Notes: generated by a model not told the origin, from the letters alone. Shown: positions 54,181 through 63,467, numbered from the stretch's first letter. The stretch is DNA of 64,000 nt from RHKX01 sp963745755 (GCA_963745755.1 CAVUYP010000002.1:1-64000); one strand, 5' to 3'. Numbers and translations: made by a program.

Positions 54181-54628
54181 CCGGTCGGTGTCGCCCTCTC
54201 TCCTCTAAAGGAAATCTCGCAGGGGCCGATTAGAAAGACGCAGAGCCGGCGAATTGCCGGCCCTGCGGTGTGATTGCGTGGTTGCGCCACACAGCGCGAC
54301 TGAACGCGTCAATCGACCTCGTTCGAGGTCGCCTCGAGCGTCGCCCGTCGGCGGCTACTACCCGTCGGCGGGTGGGCGTTCGCGGTTTCTTGAGGCTTCA
54401 TCACGCTGCGAGAGGCGCTACTACCACCTCGCGCGCGGCATCTCGTGCCTCCTTCTATTCGTCTCGGCCACTCCGGGCCGAGACATTTGCCGTCCGGCCG
54501 GGGTAGCCCCTTGGGGACGGTCCTGGACCCTCGGAAAGCTAGCCGAGGCGGGGTGGGCCGGACAACTGCGGCGGGCATCGGCTGGGCGGAAACTGTCATC
54601 GCGTCGGTCGTTCCCTACCCTTATCGCC
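54181..54628. other. Structured intergenic region of about 450 bp before proA
   Basis: No gene. It contains a perfect hairpin CGACCTCG-TT-CGAGGTCG (54314-54331), a direct repeat CCCGTCGGCGG (54344-54354 and 54361-54371) and a repeated GCTACTACC (54353-54361 and 54418-54426). Near the right end TACCCT (54616-54621) lies seven bases before ATG of proA, a likely -10. The left half may carry the promoter of the divergent MFS gene. I do not recognise any known riboswitch, tmRNA, SRP or RNase P RNA. Confidence 0.4.
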
Positions 54629-55894
54629 ATGGCGATCGCCGCTGAATCCGTGACCGAGGTCTGCCGCCGGGCGCGGGCCGCCTCGCTGATCCTTCCCGGC
54701 GTCGCGACCACCGACAAGGACGCGGCGCTGCGAGCGCTCGCGCGGCTGCTGCGCAGGAGGTCCGGGGAGATCCTCGCCGCCAATCTCGTCGATCTGCAGA
54801 GCGGCCGCGAGGCCGGCCTCGACGAGGCCCTGATCGATCGGCTCCGCCTCGACGATGACCGGATCGAGGCGATGGCGGCCGGCGTCGAGGCCGTGATCGC
54901 TCTCGCCGACCCGGTCGGTGAGCTGCTCGAGCGGCGGACGCTCGAAAGCGGCATCGAGATGGAGCACCGGCGGGTGCCGATCGGCGTCGTCGCGATCGTC
55001 TACGAGGCCCGCCCGAACGTCACGATCGACGCTGCCGCGCTCTGCCTGAAGAGCGGCAACGCGGCCGTCCTCCGCGGCTCGAGCTCGGCCGCCGCCTCGA
55101 ACGCCGTGCTGGTCGGAATCGTCAAGGAGGCATGCGCCGAGGCGTCGCTTCCTGCGGGCTCCGTCGAGGCGGTCGCCGGCGGCGACCGCGAGGAGCTCGG
55201 CGAGCTGGCCCGGCAGCGCGACCTCGTCGACCTGATCATTCCCCGCGGCGGCGAGGGGCTCAAGGCAGCCCTCGAGGCGGTCGCGGAGGTGCCGATCCTC
55301 TATGCGGCCTCCGGCAACTGCCACGTCTACGTCGATGCGGGCGCCGACCCGGAGATGGCTCGCCGGATCGCCTACAACGCCAAGGTCCAGCGACCGGGCG
55401 TCTGCAATGCGGCCGAGACGCTGCTCGTCCACGAGGCGATCGCCGCCGACTTCCTGCCGGCGATCCTCACCGACCTCGATGTCGCCGGCGTCGAGATCGT
55501 CGGCGACGAGGCGACCCGCGCCGCCGCCGGCGACGTCGCCGTGGCGGCGGCGAGCGACGAGGACTGGGATCGCGAGTACCACGGCCTGAAGATGGCGGTG
55601 GCGGTGGTCGGCTCGGTCGTGGAGGCGATCGACCACGTCAACCGTCACGGCAGCGGTCACTCGGAGGCGATCGTCACCGCCGACGAAGCCGCCGCCGACG
55701 CGTTCACCGGCGGCGTCGACGCCGCCTGCGTCTACGTCAACGCGTCGACTCGGTTCACCGACGGCTTCGAGTTCGGGATGGGCGCCGAGATCGGCAACTC
55801 GACCCAGAAGCTGCACGCCCGCGGGCCGATCGGCCTGCGCGAGCTGACCTCGACCAAGTACGTCCTGCGGGGCACGGGTCAGACGCGCGGGTGA
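54629..55894 (+). CDS. proA: Glutamate-5-semialdehyde dehydrogenase (gamma-glutamyl phosphate reductase)
   Basis: 421 aa from ATG 54629 (frame open upstream, but MAIAAESVTEVCRRARAASL is the natural start). Motifs: RVPIGVVAIVYEARPNVTID, RGSSSAAASNAVLVG, LIIPRGGEGL, KVQRPGVCNAAETLLV with the catalytic Cys, and HGSGHSEAIVT. It reduces glutamyl phosphate with NADPH in the second step of proline synthesis. Overlaps nadD by four bases (GTGA). Confidence 0.95.
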   Translation: MAIAAESVTEVCRRARAASLILPGVATTDKDAALRALARLLRRRSGEILAANLVDLQSGREAGLDEALIDRLRLDDDRIEAMAAGVEAVIALADPVGELLERRTLESGIEMEHRRVPIGVVAIVYEARPNVTIDAAALCLKSGNAAVLRGSSSAAASNAVLVGIVKEACAEASLPAGSVEAVAGGDREELGELARQRDLVDLIIPRGGEGLKAALEAVAEVPILYAASGNCHVYVDAGADPEMARRIAYNAKVQRPGVCNAAETLLVHEAIAADFLPAILTDLDVAGVEIVGDEATRAAAGDVAVAAASDEDWDREYHGLKMAVAVVGSVVEAIDHVNRHGSGHSEAIVTADEAAADAFTGGVDAACVYVNASTRFTDGFEFGMGAEIGNSTQKLHARGPIGLRELTSTKYVLRGTGQTRG

Positions 55895-56499
55895 GCCGTG
55901 CCGTCGGCGTCCTCGGGGGCGCTTTCAACCCACCGCACATCGGCCACCTCCTGCTCGCCCAGGAGGCCGTCGCCGGGCTCGGCCTCGACGAGCTGATCCT
56001 GGTCCCGACCGGCGAGGCGCCGCACAAGCGGATCGAGCCCGAGCCGGGCCCGTCGGTGCGGCTCGAGATGACCGCGGCCGCCGTCGCTGCGGCCCCGGGC
56101 TTCCGCGTCTCCGACCTCGAGGTCGGTCGCGAGGGCCCGTCCTTCGCCTACCGTACGCTTGAATTGCTTGTCGATGAGCTTCCCAAGGGGACCGAGCTGA
56201 CCTTCGTGATGGGCGCCGATGTCGCTTCCGGCCTCGATCGCTGGAAGCGTCCCGAGCGGGTTCTCGAGCTCGCCGCCGTCGCCGTCGCCGCCCGCCCCGG
56301 GGTCGACCTCACCGCCGTCGACGCGAAGCTGGCGCGGTTCGGCGCCCGCGGCGCCGCTCCGATCGAGATGCCGCCGATCGGCATCTCCTCGACGCTGGTC
56401 CGCGAGCGGGTCGCGGCCGGCCGGCCGATCCGCTGGATGGTTCCGGAGCTGGTCGAGCGGCTGATCGCCGCGCGGGGCCTCTACGGGGGGTCGCGCTGA
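55891..56499 (+). CDS. nadD: Nicotinate-nucleotide adenylyltransferase
   Basis: 202 aa from GTG 55891, which overlaps the proA stop. GVLGGAFNPPHIGHLLLAQE is the nucleotidyltransferase (T/H)xGH motif; FVMGADVASGLDRWKRPERV follows, and the end carries GISSTLVRERVAAGRPIRWM (ISSTxxR). It adenylates nicotinate mononucleotide in NAD synthesis. Its last base is shared with the rsfS start (TGATG). Confidence 0.95.
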   Translation: MSRAVGVLGGAFNPPHIGHLLLAQEAVAGLGLDELILVPTGEAPHKRIEPEPGPSVRLEMTAAAVAAAPGFRVSDLEVGREGPSFAYRTLELLVDELPKGTELTFVMGADVASGLDRWKRPERVLELAAVAVAARPGVDLTAVDAKLARFGARGAAPIEMPPIGISSTLVRERVAAGRPIRWMVPELVERLIAARGLYGGSR

Positions 56500-56873
56500 T
56501 GGACCCGGCAGCCCTCGCTCGGCGGATCGCCACCGTCGCCGACGACAAGGGCGGCACCGACCTGGTCGCGATCGACGTCTCCGAGCTGCTCGGCTACACC
56601 GACTTCCTCGTCATCTGCACCGCTCGCAACGAGCGGCAGGCCAAGGCGGTCGCCGAGGAGGTCCAATTCCGGCTCAAGCACGACGACGGGCTGCTGCCGC
56701 GCCGGGTCGAGGGCCTGCCCGAGGCGCGCTGGATCCTCGTCGACTACCTCGATTGCATCCTCCACGTGTTCGTCGCCGAGACCCGCGAGCTGTACCGTCT
56801 CGAGCAGCTCTGGGGCGAGGCGCCGCGGCTCGATCTCGGCGAGCTCGCCGGTGACGTCCGCCGCCGGGCCTAG
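56499..56873 (+). CDS. rsfS: Ribosomal silencing factor RsfS
   Basis: 124 aa. DLVAIDVSELLGYTDFLVIC is the RsfS/Iojap signature, followed by RQAKAVAEEVQFRLKHDDGL, EARWILVDYLDCILHVF and RLEQLWGEAPRLDL. It binds L14 and prevents subunit joining under starvation. Follows nadD by overlap, the standard order. Confidence 0.95.
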   Translation: MDPAALARRIATVADDKGGTDLVAIDVSELLGYTDFLVICTARNERQAKAVAEEVQFRLKHDDGLLPRRVEGLPEARWILVDYLDCILHVFVAETRELYRLEQLWGEAPRLDLGELAGDVRRRA

Positions 56874-56882
56874 TCTCGCCGC

Positions 56883-57719
56883 ATCGCTGGAGAGACGTTC
56901 AGCAGGTCCCTGTTCGGATTCCGCCCTTCCGAGGTCGGTGAGGCGATCGACATCCTCGAGTCCGAGCTCGGCCGCCGGGCCGAGGCCCTGCGCGGTCGCG
57001 AGGCCGACGTCGAGGCGCTGACCGACGAGGTCGAGGCGCTGCGGCGGCGACTGGCCGCGAGCCGCGCCGAGAGCGGTGAGCTGCGCTCGGAGCTCGAGGA
57101 CGTCAAGGCGATGGCCGCCGACGAGCTGCGAACGATGGCCGTGTTCGCGCGTCAGTTCGAGGAGCTGCGGATCGGCGCCCGCGGCACCGCGACGCGGATC
57201 CGCCTCGCGGCGCTGCGCGAGGCGGCCGAGCTGAACGCGCGGCTGCTCGACGCCACCGATCCGCGCGCCGCCGATGCCGGGGATCGGATCCTCGACGCGC
57301 TCGAGCGGGCGATCGACCGGGTCGCCGCGCAGTGGGAGCCGGAGCGCGACCCGGCCCCGGCCCCGGCGCCGCCGCTGGCGCGTTCGGCGGCGGGCAGGGT
57401 CTCGCTGGCCGGCGGCCAGCTCGGCGGGCCGGCGCGGCAGCGGGTCAGCGTCGACATCGGCCCGTTCGACGACTTCTCGCAGCTCGTTCGCTTCGAGGAC
57501 GCCGCAAATGCGATCGGGGCCACCGGGGACATCTCGATCAAGCGCTTCTCCGGCGGCCGCGCCCGGATCGACGTCGCATTGAGCGAGCCGGTCGACCTGC
57601 TGCGCGAGCTCGAGGAGAACTGCGATCTCGACTTCGCGGTGCGATCGCGAAACGACGACGAGATCGTCCTCGACGTCGACCCCGGCACGGCCGCCGGCCC
57701 GCCGGCGGCCGAGGCCTAG
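56883..57719 (+). CDS. DivIVA-like coiled-coil protein with a C-terminal alpha/beta domain; non-canonical start
   Basis: About 278 aa if begun at ATC 56883. The segment SLFGFRPSEVGEAIDILESE resembles the DivIVA membrane-binding start (G-F/Y-x-P-x-x-V), followed by heptads (EALTDEVEALRRRLAASRAE) to about residue 110. A Pro/Ala linker leads to a compact domain (VSVDIGPFDDFSQLVRFEDA, DISIKRFSGGRARIDVALSE) at about 195-270. GTG 57111 is the first canonical start but lies after the DivIVA-like part. TAGTCT (56871-56876), overlapping the rsfS stop, ends six bases before the ATC. A role in polar or septal organisation is inference. Confidence 0.6.
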   Translation: MAGETFSRSLFGFRPSEVGEAIDILESELGRRAEALRGREADVEALTDEVEALRRRLAASRAESGELRSELEDVKAMAADELRTMAVFARQFEELRIGARGTATRIRLAALREAAELNARLLDATDPRAADAGDRILDALERAIDRVAAQWEPERDPAPAPAPPLARSAAGRVSLAGGQLGGPARQRVSVDIGPFDDFSQLVRFEDAANAIGATGDISIKRFSGGRARIDVALSEPVDLLRELEENCDLDFAVRSRNDDEIVLDVDPGTAAGPPAAEA

Positions 57720-58183
57720 AGCTCGCCGCCGATCGCGTAGCGGAGGATCGCGACCACCTGCTCGGGCTCGCGGGCGACCGCCAGGGCGGCTCGGTCGACC
57801 TCCTTGAGCGCGTGGTCGTGCGCGGCCGGGTGCAGGGTGATCAGCGGCGTCCCCAGGGCGGCTGCCTGACCGGCGTCGAAGGCGGCGTTCCACTGCTTGT
57901 ACTGCTCGCCGAAGCGGACGACGACGATGTCGGCCTCGCGAAGCAGCGTGCCGGTGCGGACGGCGTTGACGCCGGCGCCCTTGTGGTCGTGCCAGAACTT
58001 CTCGTCCTCGGCGCCGAGGATGGCGGCGCCGCAGTCGTCGCTGGCCGCGTGGTCGGTGACCGGGTGGGTGAGCACGACCGGCAACCCCGCTGCGGCGACG
58101 CCGGCGCTGATCCGGTCGCGCCAGTCGGAGTGGATCTCACCGGCCAGGTAGACGACCCAGGTCCGTTGTGCTGCGCTGCTCAT
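57716..58183 (-). CDS. YtoQ-family protein
   Basis: 155 aa. WVVYLAGEIHSDWRDRISAG at the start is diagnostic of the YtoQ family, distantly related to nucleoside 2-deoxyribosyltransferases; DHAASDDCGAAILGAEDEKF and VVRFGEQYKQWNAAFDAGQA are further conserved blocks. The biochemical role is not established. It overlaps the stop of the DivIVA-like gene by four bases, convergent. Confidence 0.85.
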   Translation of the reverse strand: MSSAAQRTWVVYLAGEIHSDWRDRISAGVAAAGLPVVLTHPVTDHAASDDCGAAILGAEDEKFWHDHKGAGVNAVRTGTLLREADIVVVRFGEQYKQWNAAFDAGQAAALGTPLITLHPAAHDHALKEVDRAALAVAREPEQVVAILRYAIGGEL

Positions 58184-58199
58184 CGCCGTCTACGGACCG

Positions 58200-58904
58200 T
58201 CAGCGGGCCGATCCGAAGATCCGCAGCAGGAACAGGAAGAGGTTGATGAAGTCCAGATACAGCGAGAGGGCGCCGAGGATCGACGCCTTGCGCAGCGACT
58301 CGCCGTCGGCGCCGCTCTCGCCGATCCGCTTGATCTTCTGCATGTCGTACGCGGTCAGGGCGCAGAACAGCAGGACGCCGCCGAAGGTGACGAACCAGTA
58401 GAGGACCGAGTTCGCCCAGAACATGTTGACGACGAGCCCGATCAGGATCCCGATCAAGCCCATGAACAGGATCGAGCGCATTCCCGACAGGTCGCGCTTG
58501 GTGACGTAGCCGTAGGCGGCCATGCCGCCGAACATCCCGGCCGCGACGCCGAACGCGCTGGCGATCGAGGCGGTCGTGTAGGCCTCGAGGATCACCGAGA
58601 AGATGAAACCGTTGAGCCCCGCGTAGAGCGCGAACAGGAAGACCGCGACCGAATAGCTGATCCGGTTGATGCCGGCCGAGATCGTCACGACGAGGCCGAG
58701 CTGGACGATGAACATGACCAGGAACGCGAGCGGGTTGTCCTCGAACCAGGAGATCATGTCACTGCTCGCCGCCACGTAGACGGCGATCCCGGCGGTCAGC
58801 GCCAGCCCCAGGAACATCCACCCGAAGACGGTGGTGATGAAGGACTGCCGCGCCAGCTGCACGTCGGCGCCCTGCACCGCAGTCGTCCCGTACTGCTCGT
58901 CCAT
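58200..58904 (-). CDS. Bax inhibitor-1/YccA family membrane protein
   Basis: 234 aa from a start with AAGGAGCAAG upstream. Seven transmembrane helices; FITTVFGWMFLGLALTAGIA at the start, AVFLFALYAGLNGFIFSVIL in the middle and ALTAYDMQKIK followed by GALSLYLDFINLFLFLLRIF at the end, the conserved BI-1 close. Family members are pH-sensitive calcium leak channels or regulate proteases. Separated by 16 bp from the ytoQ-like gene on the same strand. Confidence 0.9.
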   Translation of the reverse strand: MDEQYGTTAVQGADVQLARQSFITTVFGWMFLGLALTAGIAVYVAASSDMISWFEDNPLAFLVMFIVQLGLVVTISAGINRISYSVAVFLFALYAGLNGFIFSVILEAYTTASIASAFGVAAGMFGGMAAYGYVTKRDLSGMRSILFMGLIGILIGLVVNMFWANSVLYWFVTFGGVLLFCALTAYDMQKIKRIGESGADGESLRKASILGALSLYLDFINLFLFLLRIFGSAR

Positions 58905-59015
58905 TCCTCGCTTGCTCCTTGCTCTCGGTGCTCACCCCGAGGGGGCGATCTTCACGGCTGAGGATACTCGGCGTCGATCGCTTCTCCTGCGCCCTGCGGC
59001 GGTCGGTCGGGCCGA

Positions 59016-59021
59016 TAAACT
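59016..59021 (+). promoter_or_regulatory. -10 box TAAACT of the tRNA-Ala gene
   Basis: TAAACT ends 14 bases before the mature tRNA 5' end, consistent with a short 5' leader removed by RNase P. Confidence 0.4.
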
Positions 59022-59035
59022 CCGGCCGAGGACTT

Positions 59036-59109
59036 GGGGCTGTAGCTCAGTTGGCTAGAGCGTCCGGCTGGCAGCCGGGAGGTCAAGGGTTCGAATCCCT
59101 TCAGCTCCA
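59036..59109 (+). tRNA. tRNA-Ala (anticodon GGC)
   Basis: 74 nt cloverleaf: acceptor GGGGCTG/CAGCTCC with the alanine identity pair G3-U70, D arm GCTC/GAGC, anticodon stem TCCGG/CCGGG with loop CTGGCAG (anticodon GGC), variable loop AGGTC, T arm AAGGG-TTCGAAT-CCCTT and discriminator A. The 3' CCA is not encoded. Confidence 0.97.
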
Positions 59110-59164
59110 CTCACCCCTTTCCGGCTTCGGTTGACCCTTGCGGATGCGTCCCCGAGGCTGTTTG

Positions 59165-60838
59165 ATGACCGCTATGCAGTTCCGTAGTCATCGCCTCGTC
59201 CCGGTCCTGATCCTCACCTCGCTGCTCGCGGCCCTCGCGGTCGCCGCTGCCGCCGACGCGAAGCCGAAGGGCTTCAAGTTCGGCGTCACCGCGGCCGACG
59301 TGCGCCCGCATTCGGCGATCTTCTGGGCGCGGACCACGCGTCCCGGCAAGGCCTACCTGCGGATCGTCCGCAGCGGCAAGCTCGGCGGTTGCCGTGCGAA
59401 CCGGGTCCCGAAGCGGCTCACGGTCAAGTCGAAGCGGTCGAACGACCTGACCGTGCAGAGGCGCATCGGCGGGCTGAAGTCGGATCGCCACTACAGGTAC
59501 CGCTTCTGCATGCGGGGCGGCCGCTACAGCGCGACCGGCAGCTTCAGGACGGCGCCGCGCAAGGGCGAGTACCGGAAGATCCGCTTCGCGCTCGCCGGCG
59601 ACCAGGACGCCCGGCCGGTGCCCGGCGGCAGCGAGCCGTACTGGAACGACTTCCAGGTCTGGGACCGGATCCGCCGCCAGGGCAACGACTTCAACGTCCT
59701 GATGGGGGACACGATCTACTCCGACACCGAGGTCCCCGGCTACACGCTCAGCGACGTCGCGCTGACCGTCAAGCAGAAGTGGACGGCCTACAAGACGAAC
59801 CTGAAGATGAAGCCGTGGTGGAAGGCACGCGGGACCGCCGCCTACTACGCCCATTGGGACGACCACGAGTTCGTCAACGACTTCTCCCGTGAGGAGAACC
59901 GCTTCCCCTACAGCAACGACGGCGTCTTTCAGGGCGTCAACAAGATCAACGGCAACAAGCTCTACAAGCGCGGCGTCCGCGCCTTCCGCGACTACAACCC
60001 GGCCCCGTTCACGAAGAAGACGGGCCTCTACCGGACCCAGCGATGGGGCAAGAACCTCGAGGTCTTCTTCCTCGACGAGCGCTCGTTCCGCTCGGCGAGC
60101 GCCGACTACGACGGCAGCTGCGACAACCCACCCGGCAGCGGCGACCCCGACCTCGCACCGACCGCGCCGCAGAGCACCCGCAACGCGTTTTCGATCATCG
60201 CGCCGCCGCTCGCCAACCCGGTCCCGCCCGGCTGCCTGGCCGCGATCAACGATCCCGATCGGACGATGCTCGGCAAGCGCCAGCTGCGGACCTTCAAGAA
60301 CGACATCGCCAGCTCCAAGGCCCGGTTCAAGGTGATCTTCAACGAGGTGCCGATCCAGCAGTACTACGCGCTTCCCTACGACCGCTGGGAGGGCTACGAG
60401 TCGGAGCGCAAGAACCTCCTCCGCTTCCTCGACAAGAAGGTCGACAACACGGTGTTTCTGACCACCGACGTGCACGCGAACATGGTCAACGATGCCCGCT
60501 TCAACACCCTCGGCGGCCCCGGCGTCAAGGACTCGGGGATCTTCGACATCACGACCGGCCCGGTCGCGACCGAGAACTACGCCGGGGAGATCAGCGGCGC
60601 CGTCGGCAACCCGATCGCCGGGGCGCTGGTGACGAGCGCGTTCCTGAAGCCGCAACCTCCGGCCGGCGTCGGCATGCAGTGCGCCGCGACCGACCAGTTC
60701 AGCTACGCCGAGGTCGAGGTGACGAAGAGGAAGCTGACCCTCGACCTGCTCGACGACCACAACGACCCGGTCAAGGACACCGGCGACGCCAGCGCGCCGG
60801 CACCGCCCTGCGCGCAGATCGTCATCCCGGCCGAGTAG
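59165..60838 (+). CDS. Secreted PhoD-family alkaline phosphatase/phosphodiesterase
   Basis: 557 aa from ATG 59165 (GAGG seven bases before; the frame opens earlier at 59138 and another ATG is at 59174). Signal peptide to about residue 31 (VLILTSLLAALAVAAAADA). FnIII-like N-domain (about 32-130), then the metal sites: FALAGDQ, NVLMGDTIYSD (Asp), YYAHWDDHEFVNDF (DDHE) and FLTTDVHANMVND (D-x-H). The C-terminal part differs from typical PhoD and contains cysteine pairs. These enzymes release phosphate from mono- or diesters outside the cell. Confidence 0.85.
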   Translation: MTAMQFRSHRLVPVLILTSLLAALAVAAAADAKPKGFKFGVTAADVRPHSAIFWARTTRPGKAYLRIVRSGKLGGCRANRVPKRLTVKSKRSNDLTVQRRIGGLKSDRHYRYRFCMRGGRYSATGSFRTAPRKGEYRKIRFALAGDQDARPVPGGSEPYWNDFQVWDRIRRQGNDFNVLMGDTIYSDTEVPGYTLSDVALTVKQKWTAYKTNLKMKPWWKARGTAAYYAHWDDHEFVNDFSREENRFPYSNDGVFQGVNKINGNKLYKRGVRAFRDYNPAPFTKKTGLYRTQRWGKNLEVFFLDERSFRSASADYDGSCDNPPGSGDPDLAPTAPQSTRNAFSIIAPPLANPVPPGCLAAINDPDRTMLGKRQLRTFKNDIASSKARFKVIFNEVPIQQYYALPYDRWEGYESERKNLLRFLDKKVDNTVFLTTDVHANMVNDARFNTLGGPGVKDSGIFDITTGPVATENYAGEISGAVGNPIAGALVTSAFLKPQPPAGVGMQCAATDQFSYAEVEVTKRKLTLDLLDDHNDPVKDTGDASAPAPPCAQIVIPAE

Positions 60839-60901
60839 CCGCGACGCGGTGTCCGGCGGCGGCGGGGCCGACGGCCCCGCCGCGATCGCGAGCCCGCCTC
60901 C

Positions 60902-60907
60902 TAGACT
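60902..60907 (+). promoter_or_regulatory. -10 box TAGACT of leuS
   Basis: TAGACT ends ten bases before ATG 60918, no Shine-Dalgarno in the gap; supports the later start for leuS. Confidence 0.5.
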
Positions 60908-60917
60908 TGCCCATCCG

Positions 60918-63467
60918 ATGAGCGGCGAAATGCGAGACGAGGCGAGCGAGGAGGGGCGTCCGGCCCGCTACGACGGGCGCTCGATCGAGCGCAAGTGGCA
61001 GGCGGTCTGGGCCGATGAGAAGACCTGGGAGGTCCCGAACCCGGGCGATCCCGGGTTCGATCCCGACAAGCCGAAGGCCTACGTGCTCGCGATGCTGCCG
61101 TACCCCTCCGGCGAGCCGCACGTCGGCCACCTCAAGGTCTACTCGGTGGGCGACGCGATCGCCCACTACCGGCGTCGCAACGGCTACGGCGTTCTGCAGC
61201 CGATGGGCTACGACGCCTTCGGGCTGCCCGCCGAGAACCACGCGATCCGCACCGGCGAGCACCCCCGCGTCGCGACCGAGCGCTCGATCGCCAGCTTCCG
61301 CAAGCAGTTCCTCGACTGGGGCATCTCGATCGACTGGAGCCGCGAGATCGCGACCCACGAGCCCGAGTACTACCGCTGGACGCAGTGGATCTTCCTGCGC
61401 CTGTTCGAGGCCGGGCTGGCCTACCGGACCGACGCGGCAGTGCACTGGTGCCCGAAGGACCAGACCGTGCTCGCCAACGAGCAGGTGATCGACGGCCGCT
61501 GCGAGCGCTGCGGAACCGAGGTCGTCCCGAAGAAGCTCGAGCAGTGGTACTTCCGGATCACCGACTACGCCGACCGGCTGCTCGCCGACTTCGATCGGCT
61601 CGAGTCGTGGCCCGAGCACGTGGTGACGATGCAGCGCAACTGGATCGGCCGCTCCGAGGGCGCCGAGGCGGTGTTCCGCTGCGAGGACCCGGCGATCGAC
61701 TTCCCGGTATTCACGACCCGCCCCGACACCCTCTACGGCGCCACCTTCTTCGTGCTCGCGCCCGAGCACCCCGACCTCGACCGGCTGATCGAGGGGACCG
61801 CGAACGCCGATGCGGTGCGCGACTACGTCGCCGCCTCGCTGCGCCAGTCGACCGGCGAGCGCGGCGACACCGAGCGCGAGAAGACCGGCATCCGGCTCGA
61901 GCGCACCGTGGTCAACCCGGTCAACGGCGAGCGGATCCCGATGTTCGTCGCCGACTACGTGCTGATGGAGTACGGCACCGGCGCGATCATGGCCGTGCCG
62001 GCGCACGACCAGCGCGACTTCGAGTTCGCCCGCCGCTTCGACCTGCCGGTGCGGCCGGTGGTCGTTCCGGCCGACGGCGCCGAGGTCCCCGGCGACGAGG
62101 CGTTCGTGACCCAGTCGGAGGACGTACGGATCGTCAACTCCGGCGACCTCGACGGCCTGACGCCCGCCGGCGCCAAGCGCCGGATCATCGCCGAGCTCGA
62201 GAGCGAGGGGCGCGGCAGGCTCGCGGTCAACTACCGCCTCCGCGACTGGCTGCTCTCCCGGCAGCGCTACTGGGGCTGTCCGATCCCGATCGTCCACTGC
62301 CCGGATTGCGGGGCGGTGCCGGTCCCCGACGATCAGCTGCCGGTCGAGCTGCCCGACGTCGAGGACTACCGGCCGCGCGGCCGCAGCCCGCTCGCCACCG
62401 CGATCGACTGGGTCGAGACGAGCTGCCCGCGCTGCTCGGGCCCGGCCCGCCGCGAGACGGACACGATGGACACGTTCGTCGATTCCTCCTGGTACTTCCT
62501 TCGCTACCTCGATCCCGACAACGCCGAGCTGCCCTTCGATCGTGGCATCGCCGACCACTGGATGCCCGTCGACCAGTACATCGGCGGCGTCGAGCACGCG
62601 ATCCTCCACCTCATGTACGCGCGCTTCTTCACGAAGGCGCTCGCCGACGAGGGGCTGATCGGCGTCGAGGAGCCTTTCGCCAACCTGTTCACGCAGGGGA
62701 TGATCACCCGCGAGGGCGCGAAGATGAGCAAGTCGAAGGGCAACGTCGTCGACCCCGCCGACTACGTCTCCCGCTACGGCGCCGACGCCGCCCGAACCTA
62801 CGTCTGCTTCATGGGCCCGCCGGATCGCGGCGGCGACTGGGTCGACGAGGGCGTCGACGGCGTTCAGCGCTTCCTCTCGCGGCTCTGGCGGCTGGCCGTC
62901 GAGCAGGCCGCCGCGACGGACGACGCGAGCTGCTTCGACCGCGACTGGCAGCGGCGGTCGGCCGGGCCGGTCCGGGAGTTGCTCGCCAAGGCCCACTGGG
63001 CGATCGACAAGGCCAGTCGCGACTTCGAGCGCGGGTTCCAGTTCAACACGGTGATCGCCGCGGTGATGGAGCTCGTCAACGAGGCCTACCGGCTCAAGGA
63101 CGAGCTGCGCGGCGACGGCGACGGCGACCGGGCGCTGCGCTTCGCGACGGCGACGGCCGCATCGCTGATCTTCCCGTTCGCTCCCCATCTCGGCGCCGAG
63201 GCCTGGGAGCTGCTCGTCGGCGGCAGGGTCTGGGATGAGCCGTGGCCGGCGGCCGACGAGGAGCTGCTCGCCAGCGACGTGATCACGCTGGTCGTCCAGG
63301 TCAACGGCAAGCTCCGCGACCGCGTCGAGGTCGCCGCCGACGCGACCGACGAGCAGATCCTCGAGCTCGTCCACGCCAGCGAGCGCCTGCGCGACTACCT
63401 CGCCGGGCGCGAGCCGATCAAGGAGATCGTCGTGCCTGGGCGGCTCGTCAACCTCGTCGTCCGGTGA
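60918..63467 (+). CDS. leuS: Leucine--tRNA ligase
   Basis: 849 aa from ATG 60918; the frame is open to GTG 60849, but the promoter box and the family start argue against it. MLPYPSGEPHVGHLKVYSVG (HIGH as HVGH), editing domain (about 230-420, FTTRPDTLYGATFFVLAPEH), VDSSWYFLRYLDPDN, KMSKSKGNVVDPADYVSRYG (KMSKS), and the anticodon-binding and C-terminal domain (VVQVNGKLRDRVEVAADATD). It charges tRNA-Leu. No operon partner; the following cupin gene is 68 bp downstream. Confidence 0.95.
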   Translation: MSGEMRDEASEEGRPARYDGRSIERKWQAVWADEKTWEVPNPGDPGFDPDKPKAYVLAMLPYPSGEPHVGHLKVYSVGDAIAHYRRRNGYGVLQPMGYDAFGLPAENHAIRTGEHPRVATERSIASFRKQFLDWGISIDWSREIATHEPEYYRWTQWIFLRLFEAGLAYRTDAAVHWCPKDQTVLANEQVIDGRCERCGTEVVPKKLEQWYFRITDYADRLLADFDRLESWPEHVVTMQRNWIGRSEGAEAVFRCEDPAIDFPVFTTRPDTLYGATFFVLAPEHPDLDRLIEGTANADAVRDYVAASLRQSTGERGDTEREKTGIRLERTVVNPVNGERIPMFVADYVLMEYGTGAIMAVPAHDQRDFEFARRFDLPVRPVVVPADGAEVPGDEAFVTQSEDVRIVNSGDLDGLTPAGAKRRIIAELESEGRGRLAVNYRLRDWLLSRQRYWGCPIPIVHCPDCGAVPVPDDQLPVELPDVEDYRPRGRSPLATAIDWVETSCPRCSGPARRETDTMDTFVDSSWYFLRYLDPDNAELPFDRGIADHWMPVDQYIGGVEHAILHLMYARFFTKALADEGLIGVEEPFANLFTQGMITREGAKMSKSKGNVVDPADYVSRYGADAARTYVCFMGPPDRGGDWVDEGVDGVQRFLSRLWRLAVEQAAATDDASCFDRDWQRRSAGPVRELLAKAHWAIDKASRDFERGFQFNTVIAAVMELVNEAYRLKDELRGDGDGDRALRFATATAASLIFPFAPHLGAEAWELLVGGRVWDEPWPAADEELLASDVITLVVQVNGKLRDRVEVAADATDEQILELVHASERLRDYLAGREPIKEIVVPGRLVNLVVR

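Noticed and set aside
54181..54628. Possible housekeeping RNA (tmRNA, RNase P RNA, SRP RNA, 6C RNA) before proA
   Set aside because: None of the diagnostic conserved segments of these RNAs is present; only generic hairpins and repeats are seen.
57111..57719. GTG 57111 as start of the DivIVA-like gene
   Set aside because: It would cut away about 75 residues of coding-like heptad sequence; kept only as an alternative.
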